Part shown: positions 35,815 to 44,165 of the stretch, in pieces
Numbering within the stretch: the stretch's first letter is position 1
How the letters are laid out: each line of letters begins with the position of its first letter
From: Thermoanaerobaculia bacterium
GTDB lineage: Bacteria; Acidobacteriota; Thermoanaerobaculia; Multivoradales; J023
Direction of reading: 5' to 3'
NCBI GenBank assembly: GCA_028066595.1
Contig: JALCBJ010000032.1
Coordinates: 1-64,000 of the forward strand
DNA length: 64,000 nt
Translations under genes and position numbers: made by a program
The notes under the pieces: model-generated
Seen by the model: the letters and a program-made list of their open reading frames with translations, nothing else
Databases searched by the model: none
What the model was told of the DNA's origin: nothing

Positions 35815-37290
35815 ATGACTGAAAGAGAGGCCCTTCTCGCCGCGGCAGTCGAAGCCAGTGGCGCCGGTATCTACTATCACTCGGTTCCCACCGGCTCGGA
35901 GCTCTACTTCAGTGAACGCTGGGCGGAAATCCTGGGATATGCAGTGCATGAGCTGCCGTCGCCCAGCGAGTTCGCCGGCTGGCTCACCCAACGGATTCAC
36001 CCAGACGACCGTCACCAATGCGAGGCGGAATACTCGGAGTTTCTCGGAGGTCGGCTGGAGGACTATCGCGCGGAGATCCGCATTCGACACAAATCCGACC
36101 AGTGGGTCTTCGTGGAGATCCTCTCCAAGGCGCGAGAGCGCGGGGATGGAGGAAGGGTGAAGAGCGTGGTCGGCACCATGCTCGACATCAGTGAGCGGAA
36201 GGCAGCCGAAGAAGCACTCGAGACCATACGGAAACGGCTCGACCTGGCCACGTCGGCAGCACGGATCGGAGTGTGGGACTGGGACGTCGAAGCCGACGAG
36301 CTGATCTGGGACGATTCGATGTACGAGCTCTACGGCTTGCAGGAAAAGGGGTTCTCTGGCGCCTACGAGGCCTGGGCTCTCAGCGTGCACCCCGACGATC
36401 TTCCTACAGCGGAGGGTGCGGTACAGGCCGCGCTGCGCGGAGAGCGTGGATTCGACATGGAGTTTCGGATCGTGCGACCCGATCAAGAAGTCCGGGTGAT
36501 CAAAGCAGTTGCGGACGTTCACTTCGACAGCCGGGGCAGCGCACGACGCATGATCGGGGTCAACCTCGACATCACAGAGCTGAGGAGCAAGACAGAGGAG
36601 CTGGCACGCTCCAACGCCGAGCTCGAGCAGTTCGCCTACTTCGCCTCTCACGACCTACAGGAGCCGCTCCGGTCCGTGGGCGGGTTCGTACAGTTGTTAC
36701 AGCGCCGCTACCGAGACCAGCTCGACGACACGGCCATTCACTACATCGAGCGAGCGGTGGCCGGCGCGGAGCGAATGCGGGGTCTCATCAACGATCTCCT
36801 CACCTACTCCCGGGTCCGCCGTCGGGGTCGAGAGCTCGAGTTGATCGCCTGTGGAGCGGCGGTAGACGAGGTCGTCGAGAGCCTGCACGGAGCTCTACAC
36901 ACCAGCGACGGTGAAGTCACGCGAGACGAGTTGCCGGAGGTCTACGCGGATCCCATGCAGCTACGGCAGCTTCTGCAGAATCTGATCAGCAACGCCGTCA
37001 AGTTTCGGCGTCCGGACGTGCCGCCCAGAATCCACCTGGGTTGCAGGACCAAGAACGGCACACACGAGTTCGAGGTGCGCGACAACGGCCAGGGAGTCCC
37101 TCCCGACGCGCGCGGACGGATCTTCGAGCTCTTTCAGCGCCTCAATGCCCGCGGGGAACAACCGGGAAGCGGGATCGGCCTTGCCATCTGTCGCCGGATC
37201 GTCGAGCGTCACGGAGGTCGGATCTGGGTCGATTCCGAGCTCGGTATCGGCTCTACCTTTCGATTCACCTGGCCCGTGAAACCCAGGTAG
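35815..37290 (+). CDS. PAS-PAS sensor histidine kinase
   Basis: 491 residues, cytoplasmic. Two PAS/PAC units (about 10-130 and 140-258, each ending in GTMLDISERK or GVNLDITELR). HisKA with His279 in the phytochrome-type YFASHDLQEPLRSVGGF, then HATPase with NLISNAVKF, DNGQGVPPDARG and GSGIGLAICRRIVE. No receiver of its own; it probably phosphorylates the upstream single-domain regulator. No chromophore-binding GAF domain is present. Confidence 0.93.
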   Translation: MTEREALLAAAVEASGAGIYYHSVPTGSELYFSERWAEILGYAVHELPSPSEFAGWLTQRIHPDDRHQCEAEYSEFLGGRLEDYRAEIRIRHKSDQWVFVEILSKARERGDGGRVKSVVGTMLDISERKAAEEALETIRKRLDLATSAARIGVWDWDVEADELIWDDSMYELYGLQEKGFSGAYEAWALSVHPDDLPTAEGAVQAALRGERGFDMEFRIVRPDQEVRVIKAVADVHFDSRGSARRMIGVNLDITELRSKTEELARSNAELEQFAYFASHDLQEPLRSVGGFVQLLQRRYRDQLDDTAIHYIERAVAGAERMRGLINDLLTYSRVRRRGRELELIACGAAVDEVVESLHGALHTSDGEVTRDELPEVYADPMQLRQLLQNLISNAVKFRRPDVPPRIHLGCRTKNGTHEFEVRDNGQGVPPDARGRIFELFQRLNARGEQPGSGIGLAICRRIVERHGGRIWVDSELGIGSTFRFTWPVKPR

Positions 37291-37342
37291 GCCGCAGCAC
37301 CAGATATGGCGCAAACGCCAACTTGACTCCGAGATGCCGACA

Positions 37343-37376
37343 GCCGCCCGCCCTACGAGCCATCTCTTCGGGCGGC
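37343..37376. terminator. Hairpin at the 3' side of tRNA-Pro
   Basis: GCCGCCCG (37343-37350) and CGGGCGGC (37369-37376) can pair around an 18-nt loop, 10 bases beyond the tRNA-Pro 3' end and 53 bases after the kinase stop. No T-tract, so a terminator role is tentative. Confidence 0.35.
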
Positions 37377-37385
37377 GACAGAATC

Positions 37386-37462
37386 TGGTCGGGGCGAGAG
37401 GATTTGAACCTCCGGCCTCACGGTCCCGAACCGTGCGCTCTACCAGGCTGAGCTACGCCCCG
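37386..37462 (-). tRNA. tRNA-Pro(CGG)
   Basis: Minus-strand cloverleaf with acceptor CGGGGCG/CGCCCCG, anticodon loop TTCGGGA (anticodon CGG), T-loop GGTTCAAATCC, discriminator A and encoded CCA. Stands alone between a kinase and a secreted VWFA protein. Confidence 0.96.
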
Positions 37463-37760
37463 AGGTGGCCGCGCGAGAGAGGCGAGATGGCGCCTCGGCC
37501 GTCGAGCGGATCGGAAGGATACATCTCGGCGAATTCCCGGTCAAGAGAAGGTGGAACTTCCCCACGACGTCGAAATGAAAGCCGAGTACGCCTTCGGATT
37601 GTAGTCTAGAGAGGACGGTAAGGTCTTGCGCTCGGGTCGATTTCCCCTTCGAAACATGAAAAAGGCCGCGATCGCGCCCCCCTCCGTTCTGGCATGCTGG
37701 TTGCGACACCGAGACGAGTCGCGCCCCCCGTTCGTTCCTCATCCCACCAGGAGATTCCCG

Positions 37761-38915
37761 ATGAACCAGCTTCAGCTCTACACCCGCCGCTCGGCGATGC
37801 TCGTCCTCCTGGCGTTGACGTTCAGCGCTGTGGCAACCGCACAGACCGAGGCCGAGACCCCGCGGTTCGAGGGCATGGTCGAGGTGTCCGAAGTGCTCCT
37901 CGACGTCCTCGTGACCGACCGCAAGGGAAACGTCGTGGTCGGCCTGGGGCCCGAGGATTTCTTGGTCACCGAAGACGGGGAGGAAGTACCGCTGCGCGGC
38001 GTGAGTTTCTACTCCAACCGCTACTTGGTACAGGAGCGGGAGGAAGTGACGGAACGGCGCCTCAGCGGGCCGGCCGAGAACGAAATCCTCGCCGATCGCT
38101 ATTTCATCTTTTTCTTTCAAGACCAGCAGCGGACGGGAGGCGTTGTCGGAAGTCGGCTTCTGCGGCAACAACTCGATGCTGCGCGTCAAGCGAAGCGTTG
38201 GATCGAGGAAGAGATGCTGGGTGGCGACTGGGTCGCCGTCGTCAGCTACGACGTGAAGCTCCACGTCCATTCGGACTTCAGCCGCGATCGCTCCGTCCTG
38301 CTTCGAGCGGTCGAAGATGCGGCCCGTTCGAAGAACGCCGACAACCAGTGGGCCTCACGCCGCCCCGATGCAGCGACCCTGGGTGATCGTCCGACGCTCC
38401 TGACCTCGCTACCCCAGGGCAAAGAGCTGAGCAAGCAGACCCGACGCATGTACGACGCTTTCGAGCTGATCGGTGAGGCCACGCGCGAGATCCTCGGCCG
38501 CAAGAACGTGATGTTCTTCGCCAACGGATTCGGAAATCTGGAGCGGGTAGCCGGGCGCGGAATCGACGGGATCACGGCACGGCCGGATCAACGCTACTGG
38601 CCCGAGATGGTGGAAAGCCTGAACGACAACAATGTCGCGGTCTACCCCATCGATCTGTCCCCGTCGTACACCGATCATCCCCAGGCCGATTTTCTCAGCC
38701 ATCTCGCCGATACCACTGGCGGCAAGTACTACGAAAACTTCGTCAGTTTCCTGACACCGATGCGACAGATCGCCGACGAGGCCAACGGCTACTACCTCCT
38801 CAGCTACCCTGCCAGCCATCCAGCTGACCAGAGCGGCTATCGAGAGGTGGAAGTGACCACGGTCAACCCGGAGTTCAAGGTCCGGGCGCGGCAGGGTTAT
38901 CGCTACGGCGTGTGA
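37761..38915 (+). CDS. Secreted VWFA-related protein (Acidobacteria-type family)
   Basis: 384 residues from ATG 37761, with CAGGAGA 6 bases upstream; the frame is open further 5' but lacks support. Signal peptide near 1-26 (LVLLALTFSAVATAQ). The opening VSEVLLDVLVTDRKGNVVVGL and DFLVTEDGEEVPL is the N-terminal signature of the VWFA-related family described from Acidobacteria. A VWA-like fold follows (FIFFFQDQQRTGG in place of the strict DxSxS site) and the end SGYREVEVTTVNPEFKVRARQGY is family-typical. Function unknown; this gene is the main phylum clue. Confidence 0.85.
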   Translation: MNQLQLYTRRSAMLVLLALTFSAVATAQTEAETPRFEGMVEVSEVLLDVLVTDRKGNVVVGLGPEDFLVTEDGEEVPLRGVSFYSNRYLVQEREEVTERRLSGPAENEILADRYFIFFFQDQQRTGGVVGSRLLRQQLDAARQAKRWIEEEMLGGDWVAVVSYDVKLHVHSDFSRDRSVLLRAVEDAARSKNADNQWASRRPDAATLGDRPTLLTSLPQGKELSKQTRRMYDAFELIGEATREILGRKNVMFFANGFGNLERVAGRGIDGITARPDQRYWPEMVESLNDNNVAVYPIDLSPSYTDHPQADFLSHLADTTGGKYYENFVSFLTPMRQIADEANGYYLLSYPASHPADQSGYREVEVTTVNPEFKVRARQGYRYGV

Positions 38916-39016
38916 GCCGATCTCGATGGAACGTCGCGGATCTCCGGCCAGAGCCCGGCCGGACAGCAGGCAGGACTCCGCGGCACTCGACGGGAGCTCC
39001 GCGAGGCCGAGGCGGC

Positions 39017-39913
39017 CTACGATTCGAGTGGCTGGGTGGGGTCGTCTTCCTGCCCGGCGTCCGCGGGAGCGGAGGAGCTGGCGGACGATGATTCGGTCTC
39101 ACCGTCCTCGAGTACCCGCAGCAGGACGACAGTGATGTTGTCGAATCCCCCGCGGGCGTTGGCGTCGTCGATGAGCCGTTTGCACTTCGACTCCAGCGAC
39201 CCCGTCGCCGACAACCTGACGTGGATCTCCTGGTCCGAGAGCATGGTCGTCAAGCCATCGGAGCACAGCAGAAAGAGATCCCCCGCCCGAGCGGGCGTCT
39301 CGATGACGTCGACCACGACGTCGTTGTCACCGCCCAACGCTCGGGTCACGACGTTCTTCAGGGGATGTGACTTGGCTTGCTCTTCCGACAGATAACCTGC
39401 CACGACTTGCTCGTTCACCCAGGTGTGATCTTGCGTCAGGAGCTCCAAATGCCCGTCCCGAAGACGGTAACCGCGACTGTCGCCGACGTGCGCGATGGCC
39501 AACACCTCGCCATGATGCATGGCACCGACGACGGTGGTTCCCATCCCCAGGAGCGAACCGTCCTGGCGGATGGCGTTCAGCACCTCGTCGTGCGCCAGCT
39601 GAATCGAATGCCTGAGCTGGTTCGAGTGCCGGCATAGGTCGGCGTCGTAGCCCAGCGGCAAGGTGCCGGAATCCGGACCACTACTGCCGTTGCCTTCGTG
39701 CTTCTGACGCTCCCGACGGTTCCGTTGATCGCCCTCGATATAGCTCAGGATCGTCTCCACGGCGATCTGTGAGGCCACCTCACCGTGGTTGTGCCCACCC
39801 ATACCGTCCGCCACCACGTAGATCTGATCGCGGTCGCTGATGTCGTAGTAGTCCTCGTTGTGGGTGCGCAGCAGCCCTACATCCGTGGACCCGAAGGCCT
39901 CGATACGTGTCAT
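39017..39913 (-). CDS. PP2C-family serine/threonine phosphatase
   Basis: 298 residues from ATG 39913, overlapping the stop of the DnaJ-TPR gene (TGATG). It dephosphorylates Ser/Thr targets using two metal ions. Metal motifs are intact: RTHNEDYY, VVADGMGGHNHGE, AHVGDSRGYRL, LLCSDGLTTML and GGFDNITVVLL. The tail (about 275-298) is Ser/Asp-rich. Such phosphatases usually pair with Hanks-type kinases; none is in the window. Confidence 0.94.
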   Translation of the reverse strand: MTRIEAFGSTDVGLLRTHNEDYYDISDRDQIYVVADGMGGHNHGEVASQIAVETILSYIEGDQRNRRERQKHEGNGSSGPDSGTLPLGYDADLCRHSNQLRHSIQLAHDEVLNAIRQDGSLLGMGTTVVGAMHHGEVLAIAHVGDSRGYRLRDGHLELLTQDHTWVNEQVVAGYLSEEQAKSHPLKNVVTRALGGDNDVVVDVIETPARAGDLFLLCSDGLTTMLSDQEIHVRLSATGSLESKCKRLIDDANARGGFDNITVVLLRVLEDGETESSSASSSAPADAGQEDDPTQPLES

Positions 39914-40590
39914 CAAAAGAGCTTCCCGAACAGGCCTGACTTCTCCTTGGCCGGTGACTTCGATCCATCTGTGGCATCGCCACCGGAGAGTTCCCGCAGA
40001 GCTTTCCGGACCGAAGCGTCCGTACTTCCGAGCTTTATCGCCTGATTGTAATACTGTTTCGCTCGACTCGCCATCCCGGCATCACGGAAGATCTGGCCCG
40101 CCAGCTTGAAGTACGGCGCATGGTCCGGACGCAACTCGCAAGCCTTTAGGATGGCCTCCTGAGCCTTCTGCGTCCAGCGCTTTTCTTTCGAACATGCCAG
40201 CGCGAGATGATGCCATGCTTGGGCGTTCTGCGGATCCGTATCGGCTGCGCGGCTGAAGTTGCTTGCCGCTTCGATTAGGTTGCTCTGCTTGAAGGCACGG
40301 ATACCACGGTTCATGTAGACCCGTACGATCCCCGAGGGGTCGTGCTCGACCTTCTGCGGCTGTTGCAGGTTGAGGTCGACCTGGCGACGCCGTACGGGAT
40401 CGGTCAGCACGTTGAAGGCTTCCGTGATGTCCTGGAAGTCCTGCTCGGCCTTGGCTTTTTCCTCGCCCTGGAACCTGTCCGGATGTCGTTCCCGGGCCAG
40501 CTCACGAAACCGCCGTTTGATCTCCTTGTCGTCCGCATCGCGCGGAACGTCGAGGATCGCGTAGAAGTCTTTGTTGAGGAAGGATTCCAT
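39913..40590 (-). CDS. J-domain protein with TPR-like repeats
   Basis: 225 residues. J domain at 6-75 (DFYAILDVPRDADDKEIKRR, HPD motif in RERHPDRF), then about three TPR-like helical pairs (RGIRAFKQSNLIEAASNFSR; AQAWHHLALACSKEKRWTQK; YFKLAGQIFRDAGMASRAKQ). It could recruit Hsp70 to a membrane or a secretion assembly. The downstream PP2C gene overlaps it. Confidence 0.9.
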   Translation of the reverse strand: MESFLNKDFYAILDVPRDADDKEIKRRFRELARERHPDRFQGEEKAKAEQDFQDITEAFNVLTDPVRRRQVDLNLQQPQKVEHDPSGIVRVYMNRGIRAFKQSNLIEAASNFSRAADTDPQNAQAWHHLALACSKEKRWTQKAQEAILKACELRPDHAPYFKLAGQIFRDAGMASRAKQYYNQAIKLGSTDASVRKALRELSGGDATDGSKSPAKEKSGLFGKLF

Positions 40591-40712
40591 GGAGAGCTCA
40601 TCTCCTCCGTAGACAGCGCTGCACGGCGAGGTCGGCTCGCGTGCGACCGCGCCTCAGTACAGGGTATCGAATCGTCTCGAACGATGCATACGGTGACCTC
40701 GACCCGGACGGT

Positions 40713-41768
40713 TCAGCGCTTCGTCTGGTAGAGACGCAACGACATCTGCCGAATGGCGTCGGGGATATTGCGGTCCTTCGCCAGCTCCCGAAGATCCCGC
40801 ACCGACATCCGAGGCACCAACTTGGTGGCGACGTCGAGAGGGGTCTTCGGATTCTTCACCAACGCCCTGGCGATGGAATATTTGCGAATCCATTCTCGCT
40901 TCTTCGGGATCTGACGGATCACCTCGTCGCACACGCTGCGGCTGTTGGCGATCTGCTCGACCTCGGAATCGGGAATGGAATTACCTGTGATCACGGTCAC
41001 CGCCACCTGGGCATTGGTGTCACGGACGAGAAGCAGCCGCACCTGTTTGGTCGCGTTGCGCGCCAGCTTCATACGCATGGGCACCGGCAGACCGCGGATC
41101 TCCGCGTCGGTCAGCTGTCGTTCGTCGTCGACGGCGATCGCTTCCTCATCCGAGGCGTCACCGTTGCCCTCAGCCGCCGCACGCGCGCGGATTTCGGCGA
41201 TGGCCTCGTCCAGCTCCTCGTCGGTGATCGCCTCGGACTCCGCCTCGATCTCGGCGGGATCCTTGCGCGGCACCTTGTCCTTGGGCAGCAAATGCTCCCG
41301 GTATTCCCAAATGCGGCGTTTGGTGTAATTCGAAAGCTCTGGATTCTGCTCCAGAGCCGGCAGAATGTCGGGCTCTTCCAGGATGGCATCCTGGCGGTGG
41401 ACCAGGACCTCTTGTAGCTCGGGCGGCAGAACGGATGCCAGGTCGATGAGCACGCCGCGGGGCACGTCGGGACGTCGCAGCACCGCTTCCACGATCTCGT
41501 GGCTCTGCGCGTGGGCGCCCAGATAGAGCAGCTCTCGTTCGCCCGCGTGCTCGTTGACATAGGTGACGCCGACGTTGGTTTCGAGCGTTGCAACGGTTTC
41601 TTCCGCGAAGCCCGAGATCTGCGTGTCAGGGCTCCTGGTCAGCGCGACCTGGAGTGGGATCAGGACCTCGGGCGGCAGCGGCACCACACCCTGCGCCGCC
41701 ATGACCTGCAACTGCCGGTTCTTGCCCGACAGGATCTGCTCGTAGAGCCGGTTCTGCTGTTCGTCCAT
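40713..41768 (-). CDS. Helical-repeat protein, function unknown
   Basis: 351 residues, no signal peptide. Tandem helical units with a recurring pattern LP(P/A)E-(V/L)-L-x-x-L (VPLPPEVLIPLQVALTRSPD; SVLPPELQEVLVHRQDAILE; DILPALEQNPELSNYTKRRI) resemble leucine-rich-variant/HEAT-like repeats. An acidic linker lies near 185-215 (DPAEIEAESEAITDEELDEA). The stop is close to the RodZ-like gene (2 bases from its neighbour start), giving one operon with it and possibly with 43187-44044, which has a similar repeat style. Confidence 0.65.
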   Translation of the reverse strand: MDEQQNRLYEQILSGKNRQLQVMAAQGVVPLPPEVLIPLQVALTRSPDTQISGFAEETVATLETNVGVTYVNEHAGERELLYLGAHAQSHEIVEAVLRRPDVPRGVLIDLASVLPPELQEVLVHRQDAILEEPDILPALEQNPELSNYTKRRIWEYREHLLPKDKVPRKDPAEIEAESEAITDEELDEAIAEIRARAAAEGNGDASDEEAIAVDDERQLTDAEIRGLPVPMRMKLARNATKQVRLLLVRDTNAQVAVTVITGNSIPDSEVEQIANSRSVCDEVIRQIPKKREWIRKYSIARALVKNPKTPLDVATKLVPRMSVRDLRELAKDRNIPDAIRQMSLRLYQTKR

Positions 41769-41770
41769 CG

Positions 41771-43063
41771 TCAGTCCACCGCACCTGATGCTGCATTGTC
41801 CGGCGAACCGGAGCTCGAGCCGGAGCCGCGCAGCGTTCGAACCGTTTCGAGATCGATGACGACGGTACGGACCACCGTGTTGGTACGCCCTCGCGATCGG
41901 AGATCGTAGGGCATGCCGTTCACCTCCAGCTCGACGGCGCGATAGTTGCCGACCTTCAATTCCACCGAGCGCTGTGCATCGAGAGTCAGTGACTCACCTT
42001 GGGCGTGAACTTTCTCCCGGGTCCGGCTGCCATCCAGCAGCGCCGAGACCCAACAGGTGTCGGAGAAGTCGAGCACGATGCGCAGGGGAACGTCCGGCGG
42101 CAGAGCTTCGGCCTCCGCCGCGCCGGCAGCCTCGGGGATCGCCGATGCAACCTGGGCGGGCGAGCTCAGATCGCTTGCGGGAGAGCTCCGCACCGTCGAC
42201 TGCGGGACTGCACCGCGTTCCTGCGGAGCGCTCGGCTCGATCTCGCTACGGCTGGTGTCTGCCGTTCGAGCAGAGGTCGGTGACGCTCCTCCCTCCGAGT
42301 CTGCCGAAGGATTGGCCAAGCGACTCAGGACCCAGACGACTCCCAACAGCAACCCCGCCAAGAGCAAAGCCACCAACACCCAGCGGGCGGGCGAAGCTTC
42401 TTTCGGCGGCGGTTCGAGCCGCAGCAAGTCCTCTTCTTCCTCGGTGCGCTCGCTGGCCGCGAGGTAGAAGTTGATCGCTTCCTCTGGGTCGAGTCCAACG
42501 AAGCCCGCATATTGACGCAGGAATCCCTTGGTGAACACATCCGCGGGCAACAGGTCGAAGCGCCCCGTCTCCAGGGCCTTCAGATGACTCAGCCCGATCT
42601 TGCTGCTGTCGGCGATGGCCCGTAGGCGAATCCCCCGCAGCTCCCGCTGACTGCGCAGCCAACGTCCGAACGCTTCTGGGTGGTCCGGATCCTCGTACGC
42701 GGAGGGGTCCTCGGTGTCGGACTGTTCGGGCTGCCGATGAATGGGCTGGCGATCGGACCCGGCAGCAGCCTCGAGCACCGGATCGGCGGCCGTATCCTCG
42801 AGATCTTCGTTGATGATCGTGTCTTCCACGATCGCCTCATCGTAAGCCTCGTTCTCGTGAGTGGTTTCCTCATCGAGCTCTCCGTTCGCCGAGAGCTCGA
42901 ATCCGACGCCCGTACCGTTTCCTTCCGGTGCGCCCGGCTCGTCCGGGATCACAAAACCGGCCTCGAGAAACTCGGACTCGGTCGACTCGGTCGTGTTCGG
43001 GTCGTAGCCGGTTTCCGAGCTGCGCCGTCTGCGGTGGCGCTGTCGTGTGATCCGTCGGGTCAT
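41771..43063 (-). CDS. rodZ: RodZ-like HTH membrane protein
   Basis: 430 residues. Acidic disordered N-terminus (1-125), Xre-type HTH near 128-195 (FGRWLRSQRELRGIRLRAIA, LPADVFTKGFLRQYAGFVGL), one membrane helix near 225-247 (WVLVALLLAGLLLGVVWVL), a disordered Ser/Ala linker, and a C-terminal DUF4115 beta domain (LRIVLDFSDTCWVSALLDG). RodZ links MreB to the envelope. The long acidic start is unlike E. coli RodZ. No mreB is nearby, so the symbol is provisional. Confidence 0.85.
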   Translation of the reverse strand: MTRRITRQRHRRRRSSETGYDPNTTESTESEFLEAGFVIPDEPGAPEGNGTGVGFELSANGELDEETTHENEAYDEAIVEDTIINEDLEDTAADPVLEAAAGSDRQPIHRQPEQSDTEDPSAYEDPDHPEAFGRWLRSQRELRGIRLRAIADSSKIGLSHLKALETGRFDLLPADVFTKGFLRQYAGFVGLDPEEAINFYLAASERTEEEEDLLRLEPPPKEASPARWVLVALLLAGLLLGVVWVLSRLANPSADSEGGASPTSARTADTSRSEIEPSAPQERGAVPQSTVRSSPASDLSSPAQVASAIPEAAGAAEAEALPPDVPLRIVLDFSDTCWVSALLDGSRTREKVHAQGESLTLDAQRSVELKVGNYRAVELEVNGMPYDLRSRGRTNTVVRTVVIDLETVRTLRGSGSSSGSPDNAASGAVD

Positions 43064-43186
43064 GTAGAGACTGAGTGTCCGGGAGGCCTTGGCGAAGAAG
43101 AGAGGAGAAGACGGGGCAGCGGGACCGGAGCCAATCTGTTCCGGCAGAGTAGGGCGGTACGGAGCCGCCTCCGACTAACGAAGACT

Positions 43187-44044
43187 CTACGACGGGGCCG
43201 AGTCTATCGCGTCGCGCAACTCTGCGTCGCCAGGTCTGGGCGTAGCATCGAGCTCGATGCGCACGTCATCCGCCAGAACGATGTCTTGCACCCGTTGTCG
43301 GTAGGCGTCGGCAGGCCACTCCTCGAGGATTTGCTTCGCCCGATGCCGCACCAGCCAACCGAGCTCTTCCTGGTTCGCGAGGGGCTCCAGATCCTCCCGG
43401 CGAAGGGTCGGCAACAAGCCCACCGCGTTGCGGGCCGGGGTCTGAGGGTTGCCACAAAGGGCTCGGCGCACCTCGTACCGATGCCCCCACCGCTCGCTCG
43501 CGGCCACCGTCTCGAGGGCCCTGGGCGAGGATCGGGCCGACGTCAGCAATGGCATCAGGTCTTGCTCGACCAGACGGGGGTTGCCCAGGAGCGCTTTCAG
43601 GATGCGCAGGGTCGGGTCCAGCGACAACTCCCGAGCGATCCGCCCTACGGCGCGGCGTGCCAACGAGACCTTTTCGCCGACGGTCAGCCTCGGCAGACGC
43701 TGCACCAGATAGTGCTCCGCCGAACGTCGTACCGCGGCACTCACCCGCACGTCGACGACGATCTCGAGCAACTCACGCCAGAACAGGCTCGACACGAATC
43801 GCAACGCTACCTGGGGCGGGGTACGGCGGTGGCCGGCGACCGCGGACCGCACCCTGCGTTCGGCCATCAACCTGCGATCGTTGGCCAGCAGCTCCAGGGC
43901 TTCGGCCGTGACGAACGGATTGAGCAGCAACTGACGGACCTCCGGCAGCCCTAGGCGAGCTCCGTAGTCGTCGACGAGTTGCTCTAGCCGACGGCCGTGT
44001 GCCGTACGCAACTGCTGCCTGAGGTCTTGGGGCAGGTCCGGCAT
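43187..44044 (-). CDS. Helical-repeat protein (HEAT/leucine-rich-variant type)
   Basis: 285 residues. Repeated units NPxxTxEALELLxxxRR (LLNPFVTAEALELLANDRRL; LLGNPRLVEQDLMPLLTSAR; LCGNPQTPARNAVGLLPTLR) indicate an alpha-solenoid. No catalytic motif, no signal peptide. It precedes the RodZ-like gene by 123 bases on the same strand, and the gene after RodZ encodes another solenoid, so the three may work together as a scaffold. Function unknown. Confidence 0.7.
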   Translation of the reverse strand: MPDLPQDLRQQLRTAHGRRLEQLVDDYGARLGLPEVRQLLLNPFVTAEALELLANDRRLMAERRVRSAVAGHRRTPPQVALRFVSSLFWRELLEIVVDVRVSAAVRRSAEHYLVQRLPRLTVGEKVSLARRAVGRIARELSLDPTLRILKALLGNPRLVEQDLMPLLTSARSSPRALETVAASERWGHRYEVRRALCGNPQTPARNAVGLLPTLRREDLEPLANQEELGWLVRHRAKQILEEWPADAYRQRVQDIVLADDVRIELDATPRPGDAELRDAIDSAPS

Positions 44045-44165
44045 TTACCCCTATACTCTATCGATCCCCTGTCGGGTGTTCCTCGAGCCTCCCGCGCCGA
44101 GCCACCGCTCGAGGCCCGACTCGCAGCATCCCAGACACGCCAATCGATCGCACGAGAGCCGACCC

